64,000 nt of DNA from Nitrospira sp. (GTDB taxonomy: Bacteria; Nitrospirota; Nitrospiria; Nitrospirales; Nitrospiraceae), in assembly GCA_031315995.1 (NCBI GenBank), contig JALDRG010000007.1:1-64000 (forward strand), in the 5' to 3' direction. This document shows positions 9,364-17,369 of the stretch, one piece after another. Both the position numbers and the translations under genes were made by a program. Within the stretch, counting starts at the first letter, position 1. Every line of letters begins with the position of its first letter. The notes under the pieces are model-generated. The model was not told the DNA's origin. It was given only the letters and a program-made list of their open reading frames with translations, and did no database searches.

Positions 9364-9386
9364 ATCGCACCGTGCGCCTGTGCGAT
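9364..9386. promoter_or_regulatory. Enhancer-like palindrome, GCAC-C-GTGCG core (site 1 of 5)
   Basis: Inverted repeat with arms ATCGCAC (9364-9370) and GTGCGAT (9380-9386). The left arm runs into the core CGCACCGTGCG (9366-9376). The same core occurs at 23180, 24844, 32583 and 36457, each time upstream of a -24/-12 promoter. Here it lies about 130 bases upstream of the NirC promoter and in the divergent region next to the kinase/NtrC-type regulator. It is best read as a binding site for a sigma-54 activator. Confidence 0.68.
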
Positions 9387-9502
9387 CTCGCCCGTAATTT
9401 AGAGAGCGTTAAGAGAGTCGGCCGATCCGGCTGGACACTTGGGGCGGGGTGAACGGAGTCCTCTCTCGCAGTTCGTGGTGAGAAAACACGCGAGGATCCG
9501 TG

Positions 9503-9518
9503 AGGCACGTGGTTTGCT
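9503..9518 (+). promoter_or_regulatory. Sigma-54 (-24/-12) promoter of the NirC-efflux operon
   Basis: AGGCACGTGGTTTGCT matches the sigma-54 consensus TGGCACG-N4-TTGC at all positions but the first, with GG and GC exactly 10 bases apart. Transcription would start near 9530, leaving a leader of about 65 bases before the ATG at 9597. Confidence 0.78.
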
Positions 9519-9596
9519 CAAGGGGGGGAGGCGTGACCTCATATCGTAGGACGGCGGATCGCAAGCGTGCCTCGAACGGTTCACAAGGAGGATGCG

Positions 9597-10475
9597 ATGG
9601 ACTATGTGAAGCCATACGGCGTGGTGGACAGTATGCTGGCCGGCGGTGCGTTGAAACTGAGCTTGCCGCCACGACAGCTCATACTGCGTGGCATGTTGGC
9701 CGGCGCCTATCTGGGTATCGGAACGAGCATGGCGGTGACCGTCGCGGTTGAAACGGGCTATTGGATCATCGGCAGTTTGCTGTTCCCGTTCGGCCTGGCG
9801 CTTTCGATTTTGCTCGGCGCGGAGATCATCACGGGAAGTTTTGCGCTTCTCCCTGTTGCGGTGGTCGATGGTCAGAAGAATTCCGGCCTCCGGCATGTGG
9901 CGGCCAACTTGAGTTGGGTATTTTTAGGCAATCTCCTCGGCAGCATCTTCTATGCGGGATTGTTCGCGATCGCCCTGACCACTGCAGGAGATGCCCATAT
10001 CAATGCGGTTGGTACCAAACTTATCGCGATTGCGGAGGCGAAGACCAATTATTATGCGTCGCATGGTTCGGCTGGTCTCCTCGCGGTCTTCACCAAAGGG
10101 ATGCTCTGTAACTGGATGGTCAGTCTGGCGGTCGTGGCGGCGTACATGTCGACCTCTTTCTCCGGGAAAATCCTCGCCATCTGGGGCCCGACGTTATTGT
10201 TCTTTTCTCAGGGTTTCGAGCATGCGGTTGTGAACATGTTTCTGATTCCGGTCGGCATGATGCTGGGAGGTAACATCAGCGTCTCCACCTGGTGGTTGTG
10301 GAATCAGATTCCGGTGACCCTAGGGAATTTAGTCGGAGGGATGCTGTTTACCGGGTTGGCGATTTATGCGGCGCATCGTGTTATTGCTCCAGCGGCCCAG
10401 GCTGTCCCGGCGGCGGCATCGGTTGGGCAACCGAACCCCCAGACGAAACAACCGGATTATTCTCCCTCGTTTTAA
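9597..10475 (+). CDS. Formate/nitrite transporter family channel (FocA/NirC)
   Basis: 292-residue inner-membrane protein with six hydrophobic segments, belonging to the pentameric FNT anion channels. Family features include the early LRGMLAGAYLGIG segment, an N-terminal half ending NLLGSIFYAGLF, and the third-quarter stretch MLCNWMVSLAVVAAYMS, in which FNT proteins place a pore residue. The ATG at 9597 has AAGGAGG five bases upstream; an in-frame ATG at 9567 lacks one. In a nitrite oxidiser the likely cargo is nitrite or nitrous acid, but formate cannot be excluded from sequence alone. It is first in an apparent operon with an MFS exporter, an outer-membrane lipoprotein and an adaptor, and has a strong sigma-54 promoter. 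Confidence 0.9.
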   Translation: MDYVKPYGVVDSMLAGGALKLSLPPRQLILRGMLAGAYLGIGTSMAVTVAVETGYWIIGSLLFPFGLALSILLGAEIITGSFALLPVAVVDGQKNSGLRHVAANLSWVFLGNLLGSIFYAGLFAIALTTAGDAHINAVGTKLIAIAEAKTNYYASHGSAGLLAVFTKGMLCNWMVSLAVVAAYMSTSFSGKILAIWGPTLLFFSQGFEHAVVNMFLIPVGMMLGGNISVSTWWLWNQIPVTLGNLVGGMLFTGLAIYAAHRVIAPAAQAVPAAASVGQPNPQTKQPDYSPSF

Positions 10476-10492
10476 GGAGGACGACGTCGACG

Positions 10493-12091
10493 ATGGCGGC
10501 TGTGTATTTCAGGCGATTGCATGGATGGCGGTTCGTGCTCTTCAATGCCGTCCTCGGCTTGTCGCACATCGTCGTGCTGTTCAATGCCGGTTCCTATATC
10601 GCCCTGTTGCCGCACGTGTCGGGAGACTTGGGCGGGGTCCTACCGAGTTTTCTCACCTGGGCACAAACCGACTTCATGGTCGGACTGGCGCTGGGGTTTC
10701 CCCTCGCGCGATACCTGTCGGGACGGATCGGCGACTACCGCCTCTTGATGGCGGCATTCGGGGTATACAGCGTGGCGTCCTATTTGTGCGGGGACAGTCA
10801 AACGCTCGCGCAGTTCGTCCCCGCTCGTATCGTGCAGGGTATCGCCGGCGGCATCACGTTGCCGATCGCCCAATCCATGCTGCTCAACGAATACCCGAAG
10901 CGATTGAAGGCGGTCGCCTTGACCGTCTGGGGACTGTTCAGCATTACGCCCTTTACCATCGGGATGCCGGTGGGGGGCTACATCGCCTATATGCTCGGGT
11001 GGCGCTTTCTCTTCTACCTGGATTTTGTGCTGACGCTGGTGATCGTCGGCACGCTGGGCGCCTTATTGTACGGACGGGGCTTTCATCGCCGGTATACGCG
11101 TTTCGATGTGGTCGGATTCGTGCTCCTGGCTGTCTTGCTGCTGGGACTGCAGACATTGCTCAACATGGGCAACGATTTCGATTGGCTGGATTCCCCATTC
11201 CTTCAGGCTATTGCGGTGGTCTTGGTGATTGCATTGCCCTGCTTCATCATCTGGGAACTCGGAGAGCGCCAACCCACGCTGGATCTTCGGCTTTTTAAAC
11301 ATCGCAATTTCGTCATCGGTCTCATATGTCTGACACTCGGGTTCTTTTCGATCCAAGGGCTCTTGTCCCTCTTGATCGTGCAGATCCAACTGATTCTCGG
11401 ATATTCGTCCAAGTTGGCTGGTCTGGCCCTGTTGCCGCTCATCTTGCTGGGCGCACCTGCCATCGCGGTCATGCACATCCTCTGCAAGTACGTCGATGCG
11501 CGGTGGTTGATTTGTCTGAACAGTCTGGGATTCGCATGGACCTTCTATTGGTTGGGTCTGTATGACGATCCCCATTCCTATGAGGAACTGTTCTGGCCGA
11601 TGGCGGTGGAAGGCGTGTTCCTGGGATCCTTTTTTACGCCCGTGACCGTGTTGACCTTGCATGGCTTGTCCGGCCCCTTAGTCATGCGGGCGGCGGAGGT
11701 GGCCAACCTCTTACGCGTCGCCGCCGGTGCGTTCGGGATCACCTTCCAGGGCATCGTGCTGTTCCGTCGTATCCACTTCCATCAACTGCATTTAGCCGAT
11801 CACTTTGGAGGACGGCAGTCGATTTCCTTCGATCCCATGGCACAGTTGACGTCGAAATTGAGCGCGGCGGGTCTGTCCCCGCCGGAAGTTCAGGCCAAGC
11901 TCGGACTCTTGATCAGACAAGAGGCGGCGATTTTGGGCCTGAACGATGCGTTTTTGGTCGCGAGTTTCATGTTCGTCGGATTGGGCATTCTCGTGTGGTT
12001 CGCTCGACCCACGGTCCTGCCTCTCGCGCCGACTCCCGCCGAGGACCTGCGGCAACGGCGTGCCGAAGCTTTGATTGAGGAGATACCATGA
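10493..12091 (+). CDS. MFS exporter, DHA2/EmrB-like, 14-helix type
   Basis: About 532 residues with roughly 14 hydrophobic helices. The motif-A region (GFPLARYLSGRIGDYRLL) and helix-4/5 motifs (RIVQGIAGGITLPIAQS, then TPFTIGMPVGGYIA) match proton-driven drug exporters of the EmrB type. The ATG at 10493 follows AAGGAGG and starts 18 bases after the NirC stop; longer upstream reading overlaps NirC in another frame. With the outer-membrane lipoprotein and HlyD-type adaptor encoded immediately downstream it should form a tripartite exporter across both membranes. The substrate is unknown. Co-transcription with NirC hints at a nitrite- or nitrosative-stress-linked toxicant, which is inference. Confidence 0.87.
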   Translation: MAAVYFRRLHGWRFVLFNAVLGLSHIVVLFNAGSYIALLPHVSGDLGGVLPSFLTWAQTDFMVGLALGFPLARYLSGRIGDYRLLMAAFGVYSVASYLCGDSQTLAQFVPARIVQGIAGGITLPIAQSMLLNEYPKRLKAVALTVWGLFSITPFTIGMPVGGYIAYMLGWRFLFYLDFVLTLVIVGTLGALLYGRGFHRRYTRFDVVGFVLLAVLLLGLQTLLNMGNDFDWLDSPFLQAIAVVLVIALPCFIIWELGERQPTLDLRLFKHRNFVIGLICLTLGFFSIQGLLSLLIVQIQLILGYSSKLAGLALLPLILLGAPAIAVMHILCKYVDARWLICLNSLGFAWTFYWLGLYDDPHSYEELFWPMAVEGVFLGSFFTPVTVLTLHGLSGPLVMRAAEVANLLRVAAGAFGITFQGIVLFRRIHFHQLHLADHFGGRQSISFDPMAQLTSKLSAAGLSPPEVQAKLGLLIRQEAAILGLNDAFLVASFMFVGLGILVWFARPTVLPLAPTPAEDLRQRRAEALIEEIP

Positions 12092-13596
12092 GACCCTGTT
12101 CAACGACTACCCGCCGGTTGCCGATAGGCCTCGGGATCGGCTGCGCGCTGTTCTTCGGCAGCTGTGCCTGGATTCCGAAAGGCGATCCGCCCGCGCAATA
12201 TCTCGAACCTCCGGAGATGACGGAAACGTTGGCCGAAGTGACGAGCCGCCTTCAGAACTGGCCTGAAGATCGCTGGTGGGAACAGTTCGGCAATCCGGAA
12301 CTGAATGGGTTGATCGAGCAGGCGCTCAAGGATAACCCCGGATTGAAACATGCGTCCGCGCGGTTGCGGCAGGCCACCTCGCTTGTGAAGGTGGAAGGCG
12401 CGCGGCTGTTGCCGTTTCTCGAAGCCGACGCCTCGCTGACCTACGAGCGTATTTCGCAACATGGCGTGTTTGCGGCTCTGAATCCGGAGGTCGCGGGCAT
12501 CAAGATCATGTACGGCATCATCAACCCGCTGAGCTTCCGGTATGAATTCGATTTCTGGGGTAAAAACCGGGCCATGCTGGAAGCATCCCTTGGGCATGCA
12601 GCCGCCGAAGAGGCGGAAACCGCCGAAGTGCGCCTCCGGTTGACCACCGGCATTGCCCGCGCCTATTTCCGGGGACAGGCTCTGCAGCAGCAACTCACCA
12701 TCGTCAAAACCATTGTCGGCATCCGCCGCGATCTCAAAACGCTTGCGGAAACTCGATTCCGACTGGGACTTGATAATGACCAGCCGGTCAAAATTGCCGT
12801 GGCCGATTATGAGGCCGCCTTCAAGCGCCAAGCGGCAATTCGCGATCAACTGGATGTGCAGCGCCATTTGCTCGCGCGGTTGGCCGGCAAGGGTCCTGAC
12901 GAGGCAGCCCATCTCTTTGCCAAGCCGAAAGTGATCGTGCCCACTCAGATTGCGGCTCCGGATCATTTGTCCATAGGATTGCTCGTGCATCGGCCCGATC
13001 TCGCCGCCGCGCTCTATCGCGCTCATGCGGCGTCGCGATTGGTCCGGGTTGCGACCACCCAGTTCTATCCCACGATCGATCTGACGGGATTCGTGGGATT
13101 CAATGCGCTGACCTTGGCGAAGGGGACCGATAAGCTGGCCAACTTCCTGTTCAGCGGCCAAAGCTTCAGCTACGGACTAGCGCCTGGTTTGCGTATGCCG
13201 TGGTTCGAAGGTGGTAGGCTGCGAGGCGAACTGGGGGCGCAACGGGCGGAATACGATGCGGCGGTGGAACTCTACAATGACACCTTGCTGGACGCGATGC
13301 GGGAAGTGGCCGACAGTCTGAGCGCTTGGCAGACGACCAATGAGATCATGGCCTCGCACAAACGACTCGTGGCTTCCTTGGGTGACGACTGGCGCTTGGC
13401 GAAGATACGACTCGTGAATGGTCTTGATGATGATCGGGAGGTGCTCCGGCATCGGTATCCGGTCTTGGAGCAGGAATATGCGCTGAGAGCCTTAGAAAGC
13501 GACCAACTGGTTGCGGCCGTCGATCTGATCGAATCGTTGGGCGGCGGTTATCACAATCCCGATATTGAACAACGACCGAAACACAACCCGAGCTAA
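12088..13596 (+). CDS. Outer-membrane efflux lipoprotein, OprM/NodT family
   Basis: 502 residues, starting with a lipoprotein signal that ends in a lipobox (FFGSC, about Cys25). The conserved post-signal segment W-W-E-Q-F-G-N-P-E-L is the usual start of NodT-type factors. Two TolC-type repeats follow, with the helical-barrel end SLGGGYHN at the C-terminus. The start overlaps the MFS gene stop by 4 bases (ATGA), so translation is coupled. It should be the outer-membrane exit for the MFS exporter and the adaptor at 13601. Confidence 0.9.
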   Translation: MRPCSTTTRRLPIGLGIGCALFFGSCAWIPKGDPPAQYLEPPEMTETLAEVTSRLQNWPEDRWWEQFGNPELNGLIEQALKDNPGLKHASARLRQATSLVKVEGARLLPFLEADASLTYERISQHGVFAALNPEVAGIKIMYGIINPLSFRYEFDFWGKNRAMLEASLGHAAAEEAETAEVRLRLTTGIARAYFRGQALQQQLTIVKTIVGIRRDLKTLAETRFRLGLDNDQPVKIAVADYEAAFKRQAAIRDQLDVQRHLLARLAGKGPDEAAHLFAKPKVIVPTQIAAPDHLSIGLLVHRPDLAAALYRAHAASRLVRVATTQFYPTIDLTGFVGFNALTLAKGTDKLANFLFSGQSFSYGLAPGLRMPWFEGGRLRGELGAQRAEYDAAVELYNDTLLDAMREVADSLSAWQTTNEIMASHKRLVASLGDDWRLAKIRLVNGLDDDREVLRHRYPVLEQEYALRALESDQLVAAVDLIESLGGGYHNPDIEQRPKHNPS

Positions 13597-13600
13597 ATCT

Positions 13601-15148
13601 ATGAGTACGACCACTGCAGATATGTCTCCTGGTCCACAATCCCCCGGTGGGTCTCCATCGCCGGCGTCCTATCGCATCCATCCGAAAGCCATTCGCGCGC
13701 AACGGAATCGCCGGTTGCTGATCGTGGCGCTGCTGGTGCTGGTCGCCACCGTCGGGTATCTGGTGTACTGGTATACCCATGATCGCTTTTGGATACGGAC
13801 CGATAATGCCTACGTGACGGGCAATCTGGTTCCGGTCGCGGCACAGGCCTCGGGCATCATCACGCAGGTGTTGGCCGAGGAGACGCAGTTCGTCAATCGG
13901 GGAGACCTGATGATTCGGCTGGACGAGCATCAGGCCTACGCCGCCTTGGGAAGGGCCCGTGGTCGGTTAGGCGAAGAAGTCCGACGCATCGCCTCGCTGT
14001 TTATCAATCGGAAACAACTCGCGGAAAAATTGCGATCGCGCACGGCGCGACTGGAGTTGGCCGAGCACGACATGGACCGGTATCAACGGGCGTCTCCGAG
14101 CGGGGCGATCTCCAAACAAATCCTGCAGAATACGGCGGACAAGATCTCGAGTCTGGAAGCGGAGGTGCGGGAAACGCAGGCGGAACTGGACTCGCTCGAT
14201 GCGCAAATCGGGGGTACCACCGTCACGGAACATCCGGCTGTCGATTTGGCCAAACATCAGTTGATCGAGGCGCACCTGGAGTATGCGCGGCAACAAATCC
14301 GCGCGCCGATATCCGGGTATGTCGCCAAACGCAAGGCGCAAGTGGGGGATCGTGTCCAGCCCGGCGCCTTGCTGATGACGATCGTGCCGCTGGATCATTT
14401 GTGGGTCGAAGCGAACCTGCGCGAAACCGAACTCCAACATGTGCGACCCGGACAGCAGGCGTTGGTGAACGTGAGTCTCTACGGATCCAAGCAAACCTTT
14501 CATGGGACCGTCGAGGGGTTGGTGCCGGGTAGCGGCAGTGCCTTTGCGCTGCTGCCTCCGGATAATTCGACCGGGAACTTCATCCACATCGTCGAGCGGG
14601 TCCCGGTGCGTATCGCATTGCCGGAGGACGAACTCCGGGAGCATCCGATCAGGCCGGGCCTGTCGACTGTGACGAGCATCAATATCACCGAGTCCGGGCA
14701 ATCCGTCTGGACCTCTCTCGCCACACCCTCCACGGCGGAATATGAAACCGACGTCTATGCCGATGAATTACCCACGGCGGAAACGATGGCGAACGAGGTG
14801 ATGGCGAGGAATTTGGTGGTCAGTGATCGCGGGGCCGCGATCGAGTCCTGGCTCGATCAAGATGACCAGGGTGAGAGGATCGTTCCCAGAATGGAGCCCG
14901 CGAGCAGGCTCGCTGAAGGACGCAGCTCGCCGAATCTCGGCCGAACGCGTAAACGACGCGATCGCATGCCGAGTTCGTTCGTTCCACCAAGAAGTCCCGA
15001 TTTGGGATCGACGACGCGCCCTCTCACCCCATCGATCGGCCCCGGTTCCGGATCCTTGGGCCCTGAAGCAGGGCGCAGTCTTTCGCGGCAGCGGTTTGGT
15101 GTTGAAACGGACGAGGGCAGACGGGCGTCGGGCATCGGGCGTCGTTAG
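13601..15148 (+). CDS. HlyD/EmrA-type periplasmic adaptor with a long C-terminal tail
   Basis: About 515 residues. An N-terminal cytoplasmic stretch, a single membrane helix (about residues 41-63) and then the EmrA hallmark RTDNAYVTGNLVPVAAQASG are followed by a coiled-coil hairpin and the second lipoyl half (ISGYVAKRKAQVGDRVQPG). The ATG at 13601 lies five bases after the preceding stop. EmrA proteins usually end shortly after the segment seen here as YETDVYADEL. This one runs on for about 110 further residues rich in Arg, Ser, Pro and Gly with no recognisable domain. The tail may be read-through into formerly non-coding DNA after a frameshift. The core should join the MFS exporter to the outer-membrane lipoprotein. 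Confidence 0.87.
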   Translation: MSTTTADMSPGPQSPGGSPSPASYRIHPKAIRAQRNRRLLIVALLVLVATVGYLVYWYTHDRFWIRTDNAYVTGNLVPVAAQASGIITQVLAEETQFVNRGDLMIRLDEHQAYAALGRARGRLGEEVRRIASLFINRKQLAEKLRSRTARLELAEHDMDRYQRASPSGAISKQILQNTADKISSLEAEVRETQAELDSLDAQIGGTTVTEHPAVDLAKHQLIEAHLEYARQQIRAPISGYVAKRKAQVGDRVQPGALLMTIVPLDHLWVEANLRETELQHVRPGQQALVNVSLYGSKQTFHGTVEGLVPGSGSAFALLPPDNSTGNFIHIVERVPVRIALPEDELREHPIRPGLSTVTSINITESGQSVWTSLATPSTAEYETDVYADELPTAETMANEVMARNLVVSDRGAAIESWLDQDDQGERIVPRMEPASRLAEGRSSPNLGRTRKRRDRMPSSFVPPRSPDLGSTTRPLTPSIGPGSGSLGPEAGRSLSRQRFGVETDEGRRASGIGRR

Positions 15149-15398
15149 CCACGTACCGCAGCATGGTTGGTGCCGACGGCGCGACGCAGATTATTTTTTG
15201 ATGAAGATCGGGAAACCGACTGGAATACGGAATCGGTCCAACCTATGATGCCGACAGCGCTCCAAGCAACACCGACCCTCGAGGCCTGACTCCGATTCAG
15301 TGGGTCCCTCGCCTTTCCTGACCGGGTCTTGCTCCAGCGCATACCATCACTGAGCCGTTCGCAGACGGCCCCTGTCTTGGCAGTGGGGGAAACACGCC

Positions 15399-16919
15399 GT
15401 GCAGAATATTGCGCTCAACTATCGCACTCTGTTGTCCGTCACCAACGTCCTCAATTCTCAGCGCAATCGGCAGAGTCTGTTTCGTGCCATCACGGATCAG
15501 TTGACGAAAGTGGTGCGGTGGGAACGAGCCGGCATCACCGTGTACGATTTGCAGTCGGACGCATTTCGTTTTTACGCGGTCGAAACGAACCTGCCGAAAG
15601 TCGTGCTGCGCAGCGATTCCATGATTCCTCGTGCGCGTAGCGCCGTGGGCTGGGTATACGATCATCGTCAAGTGCACGTGCGGCCTCACATCCAGCGGGA
15701 GCAGCTGTTCCTGGAAGATGAATATTACCTCCAGGAGGGTCTTGGACGGATGATCAACCTTCCCATGGTGGTGCAAAAGACCTGTCTGGGATCGTTGAAT
15801 ATCGGCAGCATCGAGGCCGGCCCTCCCGATCCTGACGACGTGGAATTTTTGCAACAAGTCGCCACCCAGATCGGGTATGCCATCGCTCAGGTGAACGCCT
15901 ATGAGGAAATCAATCACCTGCGGGAGCAGCTGGCGAGAGAAAATGTGTATTTGTCCGAGGAGCTGAAATCAACGGAGCACTACGGCATTGTCGTGGGACG
16001 GAGCCAGGCGTTCGAGGACGTGCTGACGCTCGCGCGGCAGGCGGCGCCGACCACAGCGACCGTGACGATTACCGGCGAAACCGGCACGGGCAAAGAGGTG
16101 CTGGCCCGGGCGATCCATGAATGGAGTGCGCGGCATGAGCGGGCCTTCGTGCGACTGAATTGTGCCGCCTTGCCGGCCGGGCTGATTGAAAGCGAGCTGT
16201 TCGGCCATGAACGCGGGGCCTTTACCGGAGCCGATCAACAACGTATCGGACGCTTCGAACTTGCCGACGGCGGCACGTTGTTTCTGGATGAGATCGGCGA
16301 AATGCCGCTCGAGGCGCAGTCGAAGCTCTTGCGTGTCCTCCAGGACGGTTTGGTGGACCGGGTCGGCGGGACGAAGTCCCTCCCCGTCGATGTCCGGGTG
16401 ATTGCCGCCACGAACGCGGATCTCCAGGGGGCCATTTTACAGGGTCGGTTTCGCAGCGATCTGTTCTATCGGTTGAATGTGTTTCCCATCCATATGCCCC
16501 CCTTGAGGGACCGTCCTGAAGATATTCCGATTTTGGCCCGGCATTTTCTTCGATTTCATGCCCAGCGGCTGAAGCGTCAGTGTGATGATTTCGAGCCGTC
16601 CTCGATGGAGCGGCTCGTGCACTATGCCTGGCCAGGTAACGTGCGGGAGCTGGAAAATCTCGTGGAGCGGGGACTGATTCTCTGCGACGAGCGCCTCTTA
16701 CGCATCGATCCCGCGATGGTGAACCTCCGCGTCTCGACGGAATCGAACCCTCGACGAACGCTGCAGGATGAAGAGCGGCACTATATTCTGCAAACGCTCA
16801 CTCTGCTCGATTGGCGGATTGAAGGGCCTGGCGGAGCCGCAGAACGATTAGGGATGGCGCCAAGCACACTTCGCAGCCGCATGCAGAAATTAGCCATTCG
16901 TCGTCCTTCTCGCCGGTAG
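15399..16919 (+). CDS. GAF-domain sigma-54 activator next to nxrAB
   Basis: 506 residues with a GTG start (GGGGGA upstream). A GAF sensor domain (about 20-170) replaces a receiver, followed by a coiled-coil linker, the AAA+ domain with Walker A GETGTGKE (226-233), the sigma-54 loop GAFTGA (273-278) and Walker B FLDEIGE, and a C-terminal Fis-type helix-turn-helix (AAERLGMAPSTLRSRMQKL). This is the NorR/FhlA layout: a small ligand or redox signal bound by GAF releases the ATPase. It ends about 200 bases before a -24/-12 promoter for nxrA, with palindromes in between, so it probably activates nitrite oxidoreductase expression. The ligand is unknown; nitrite, nitric oxide or redox state are obvious candidates. 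Confidence 0.93.
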   Translation: MQNIALNYRTLLSVTNVLNSQRNRQSLFRAITDQLTKVVRWERAGITVYDLQSDAFRFYAVETNLPKVVLRSDSMIPRARSAVGWVYDHRQVHVRPHIQREQLFLEDEYYLQEGLGRMINLPMVVQKTCLGSLNIGSIEAGPPDPDDVEFLQQVATQIGYAIAQVNAYEEINHLREQLARENVYLSEELKSTEHYGIVVGRSQAFEDVLTLARQAAPTTATVTITGETGTGKEVLARAIHEWSARHERAFVRLNCAALPAGLIESELFGHERGAFTGADQQRIGRFELADGGTLFLDEIGEMPLEAQSKLLRVLQDGLVDRVGGTKSLPVDVRVIAATNADLQGAILQGRFRSDLFYRLNVFPIHMPPLRDRPEDIPILARHFLRFHAQRLKRQCDDFEPSSMERLVHYAWPGNVRELENLVERGLILCDERLLRIDPAMVNLRVSTESNPRRTLQDEERHYILQTLTLLDWRIEGPGGAAERLGMAPSTLRSRMQKLAIRRPSRR

Positions 16920-16974
16920 AGCCCTCCGTCTCGATCCTCTCTCGTTGTTTGATCGTTCCATGCGCCGGAGTGTC

Positions 16975-16990
16975 CCACGATAAATCGTGG
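16975..16990. promoter_or_regulatory. Palindrome upstream of nxrA promoter (CCACGA-TAAA-TCGTGG)
   Basis: Perfect 6-base inverted repeat around TAAA, about 140 bases upstream of the -24/-12 element at 17116. The spacing suits an enhancer site for a sigma-54 activator. It overlaps the next inverted repeat by four bases. Confidence 0.5.
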
Positions 16991-17012
16991 TGGAGCCGTG
17001 ATATTCCACCAC
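16987..17012. promoter_or_regulatory. Inverted repeat GTGGTGGA/TCCACCAC upstream of nxrA
   Basis: Eight-base perfect arms at 16987-16994 and 17005-17012 around a 10-base spacer. It could be an activator site or a hairpin ending the upstream gene, but no T-run follows, which disfavours a simple terminator. Confidence 0.4.
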
Positions 17013-17039
17013 GCCGTTTCGTGGGCAGATCGTCACTTC

Positions 17040-17056
17040 CGCGACATGTTGTCGCG
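17040..17056. promoter_or_regulatory. Palindrome CGCGACA-TGT-TGTCGCG upstream of nxrA promoter
   Basis: Perfect 7-base inverted repeat with a 3-base centre, about 70-80 bases upstream of the nxrA -24 box. It is the most symmetrical of three palindromes between the GAF activator gene and nxrA, and a good candidate binding site for that activator. It does not share the GCAC-A/C-GTGCG core of the other regulon. Confidence 0.55.
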
Positions 17057-17115
17057 ACCAATTTCTACCGCTCGATATTTCAACGACATAGACATTATCG
17101 GGATAACGACTCTCG

Positions 17116-17131
17116 TGGCATGTGAGGTGCA
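17116..17131 (+). promoter_or_regulatory. Sigma-54 (-24/-12) promoter candidate for nxrAB
   Basis: TGGCATGTGAGGTGCA has the -24 TGGCA and -12 TGCA boxes with GG and GC exactly 10 bases apart. Transcription would start near 17143, giving a leader of about 225 bases before the nxrA ATG. The neighbouring sigma-54 activator gene supports the call. Confidence 0.65.
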
Positions 17132-17369
17132 CATGGGGTCGTCGTGATTTTCTATTCTCTTACATTTCTAACGAGGGAGCATCGTTCTATGCGCAGGGAT
17201 TTGCGCACCGTTGCATCACTGTCTGACCGGCCACTGATGCGACGGAAGAATCATGCGCCCGGAAGGAGGGGTGCACATCGTCCTGCCCCGGTCGTTGCTG
17301 AAATCATATCCGGCGTCATGAGTATGGTGCCGGTCGGGTGTCCTGTCTTCTTATGAGGAGGTATTCGTG

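Noticed and set aside
17144..17356. 70-codon frame in the nxrA leader
   Set aside because: No ribosome site and an Arg-rich, featureless sequence. A leader peptide cannot be excluded, but nothing supports it.
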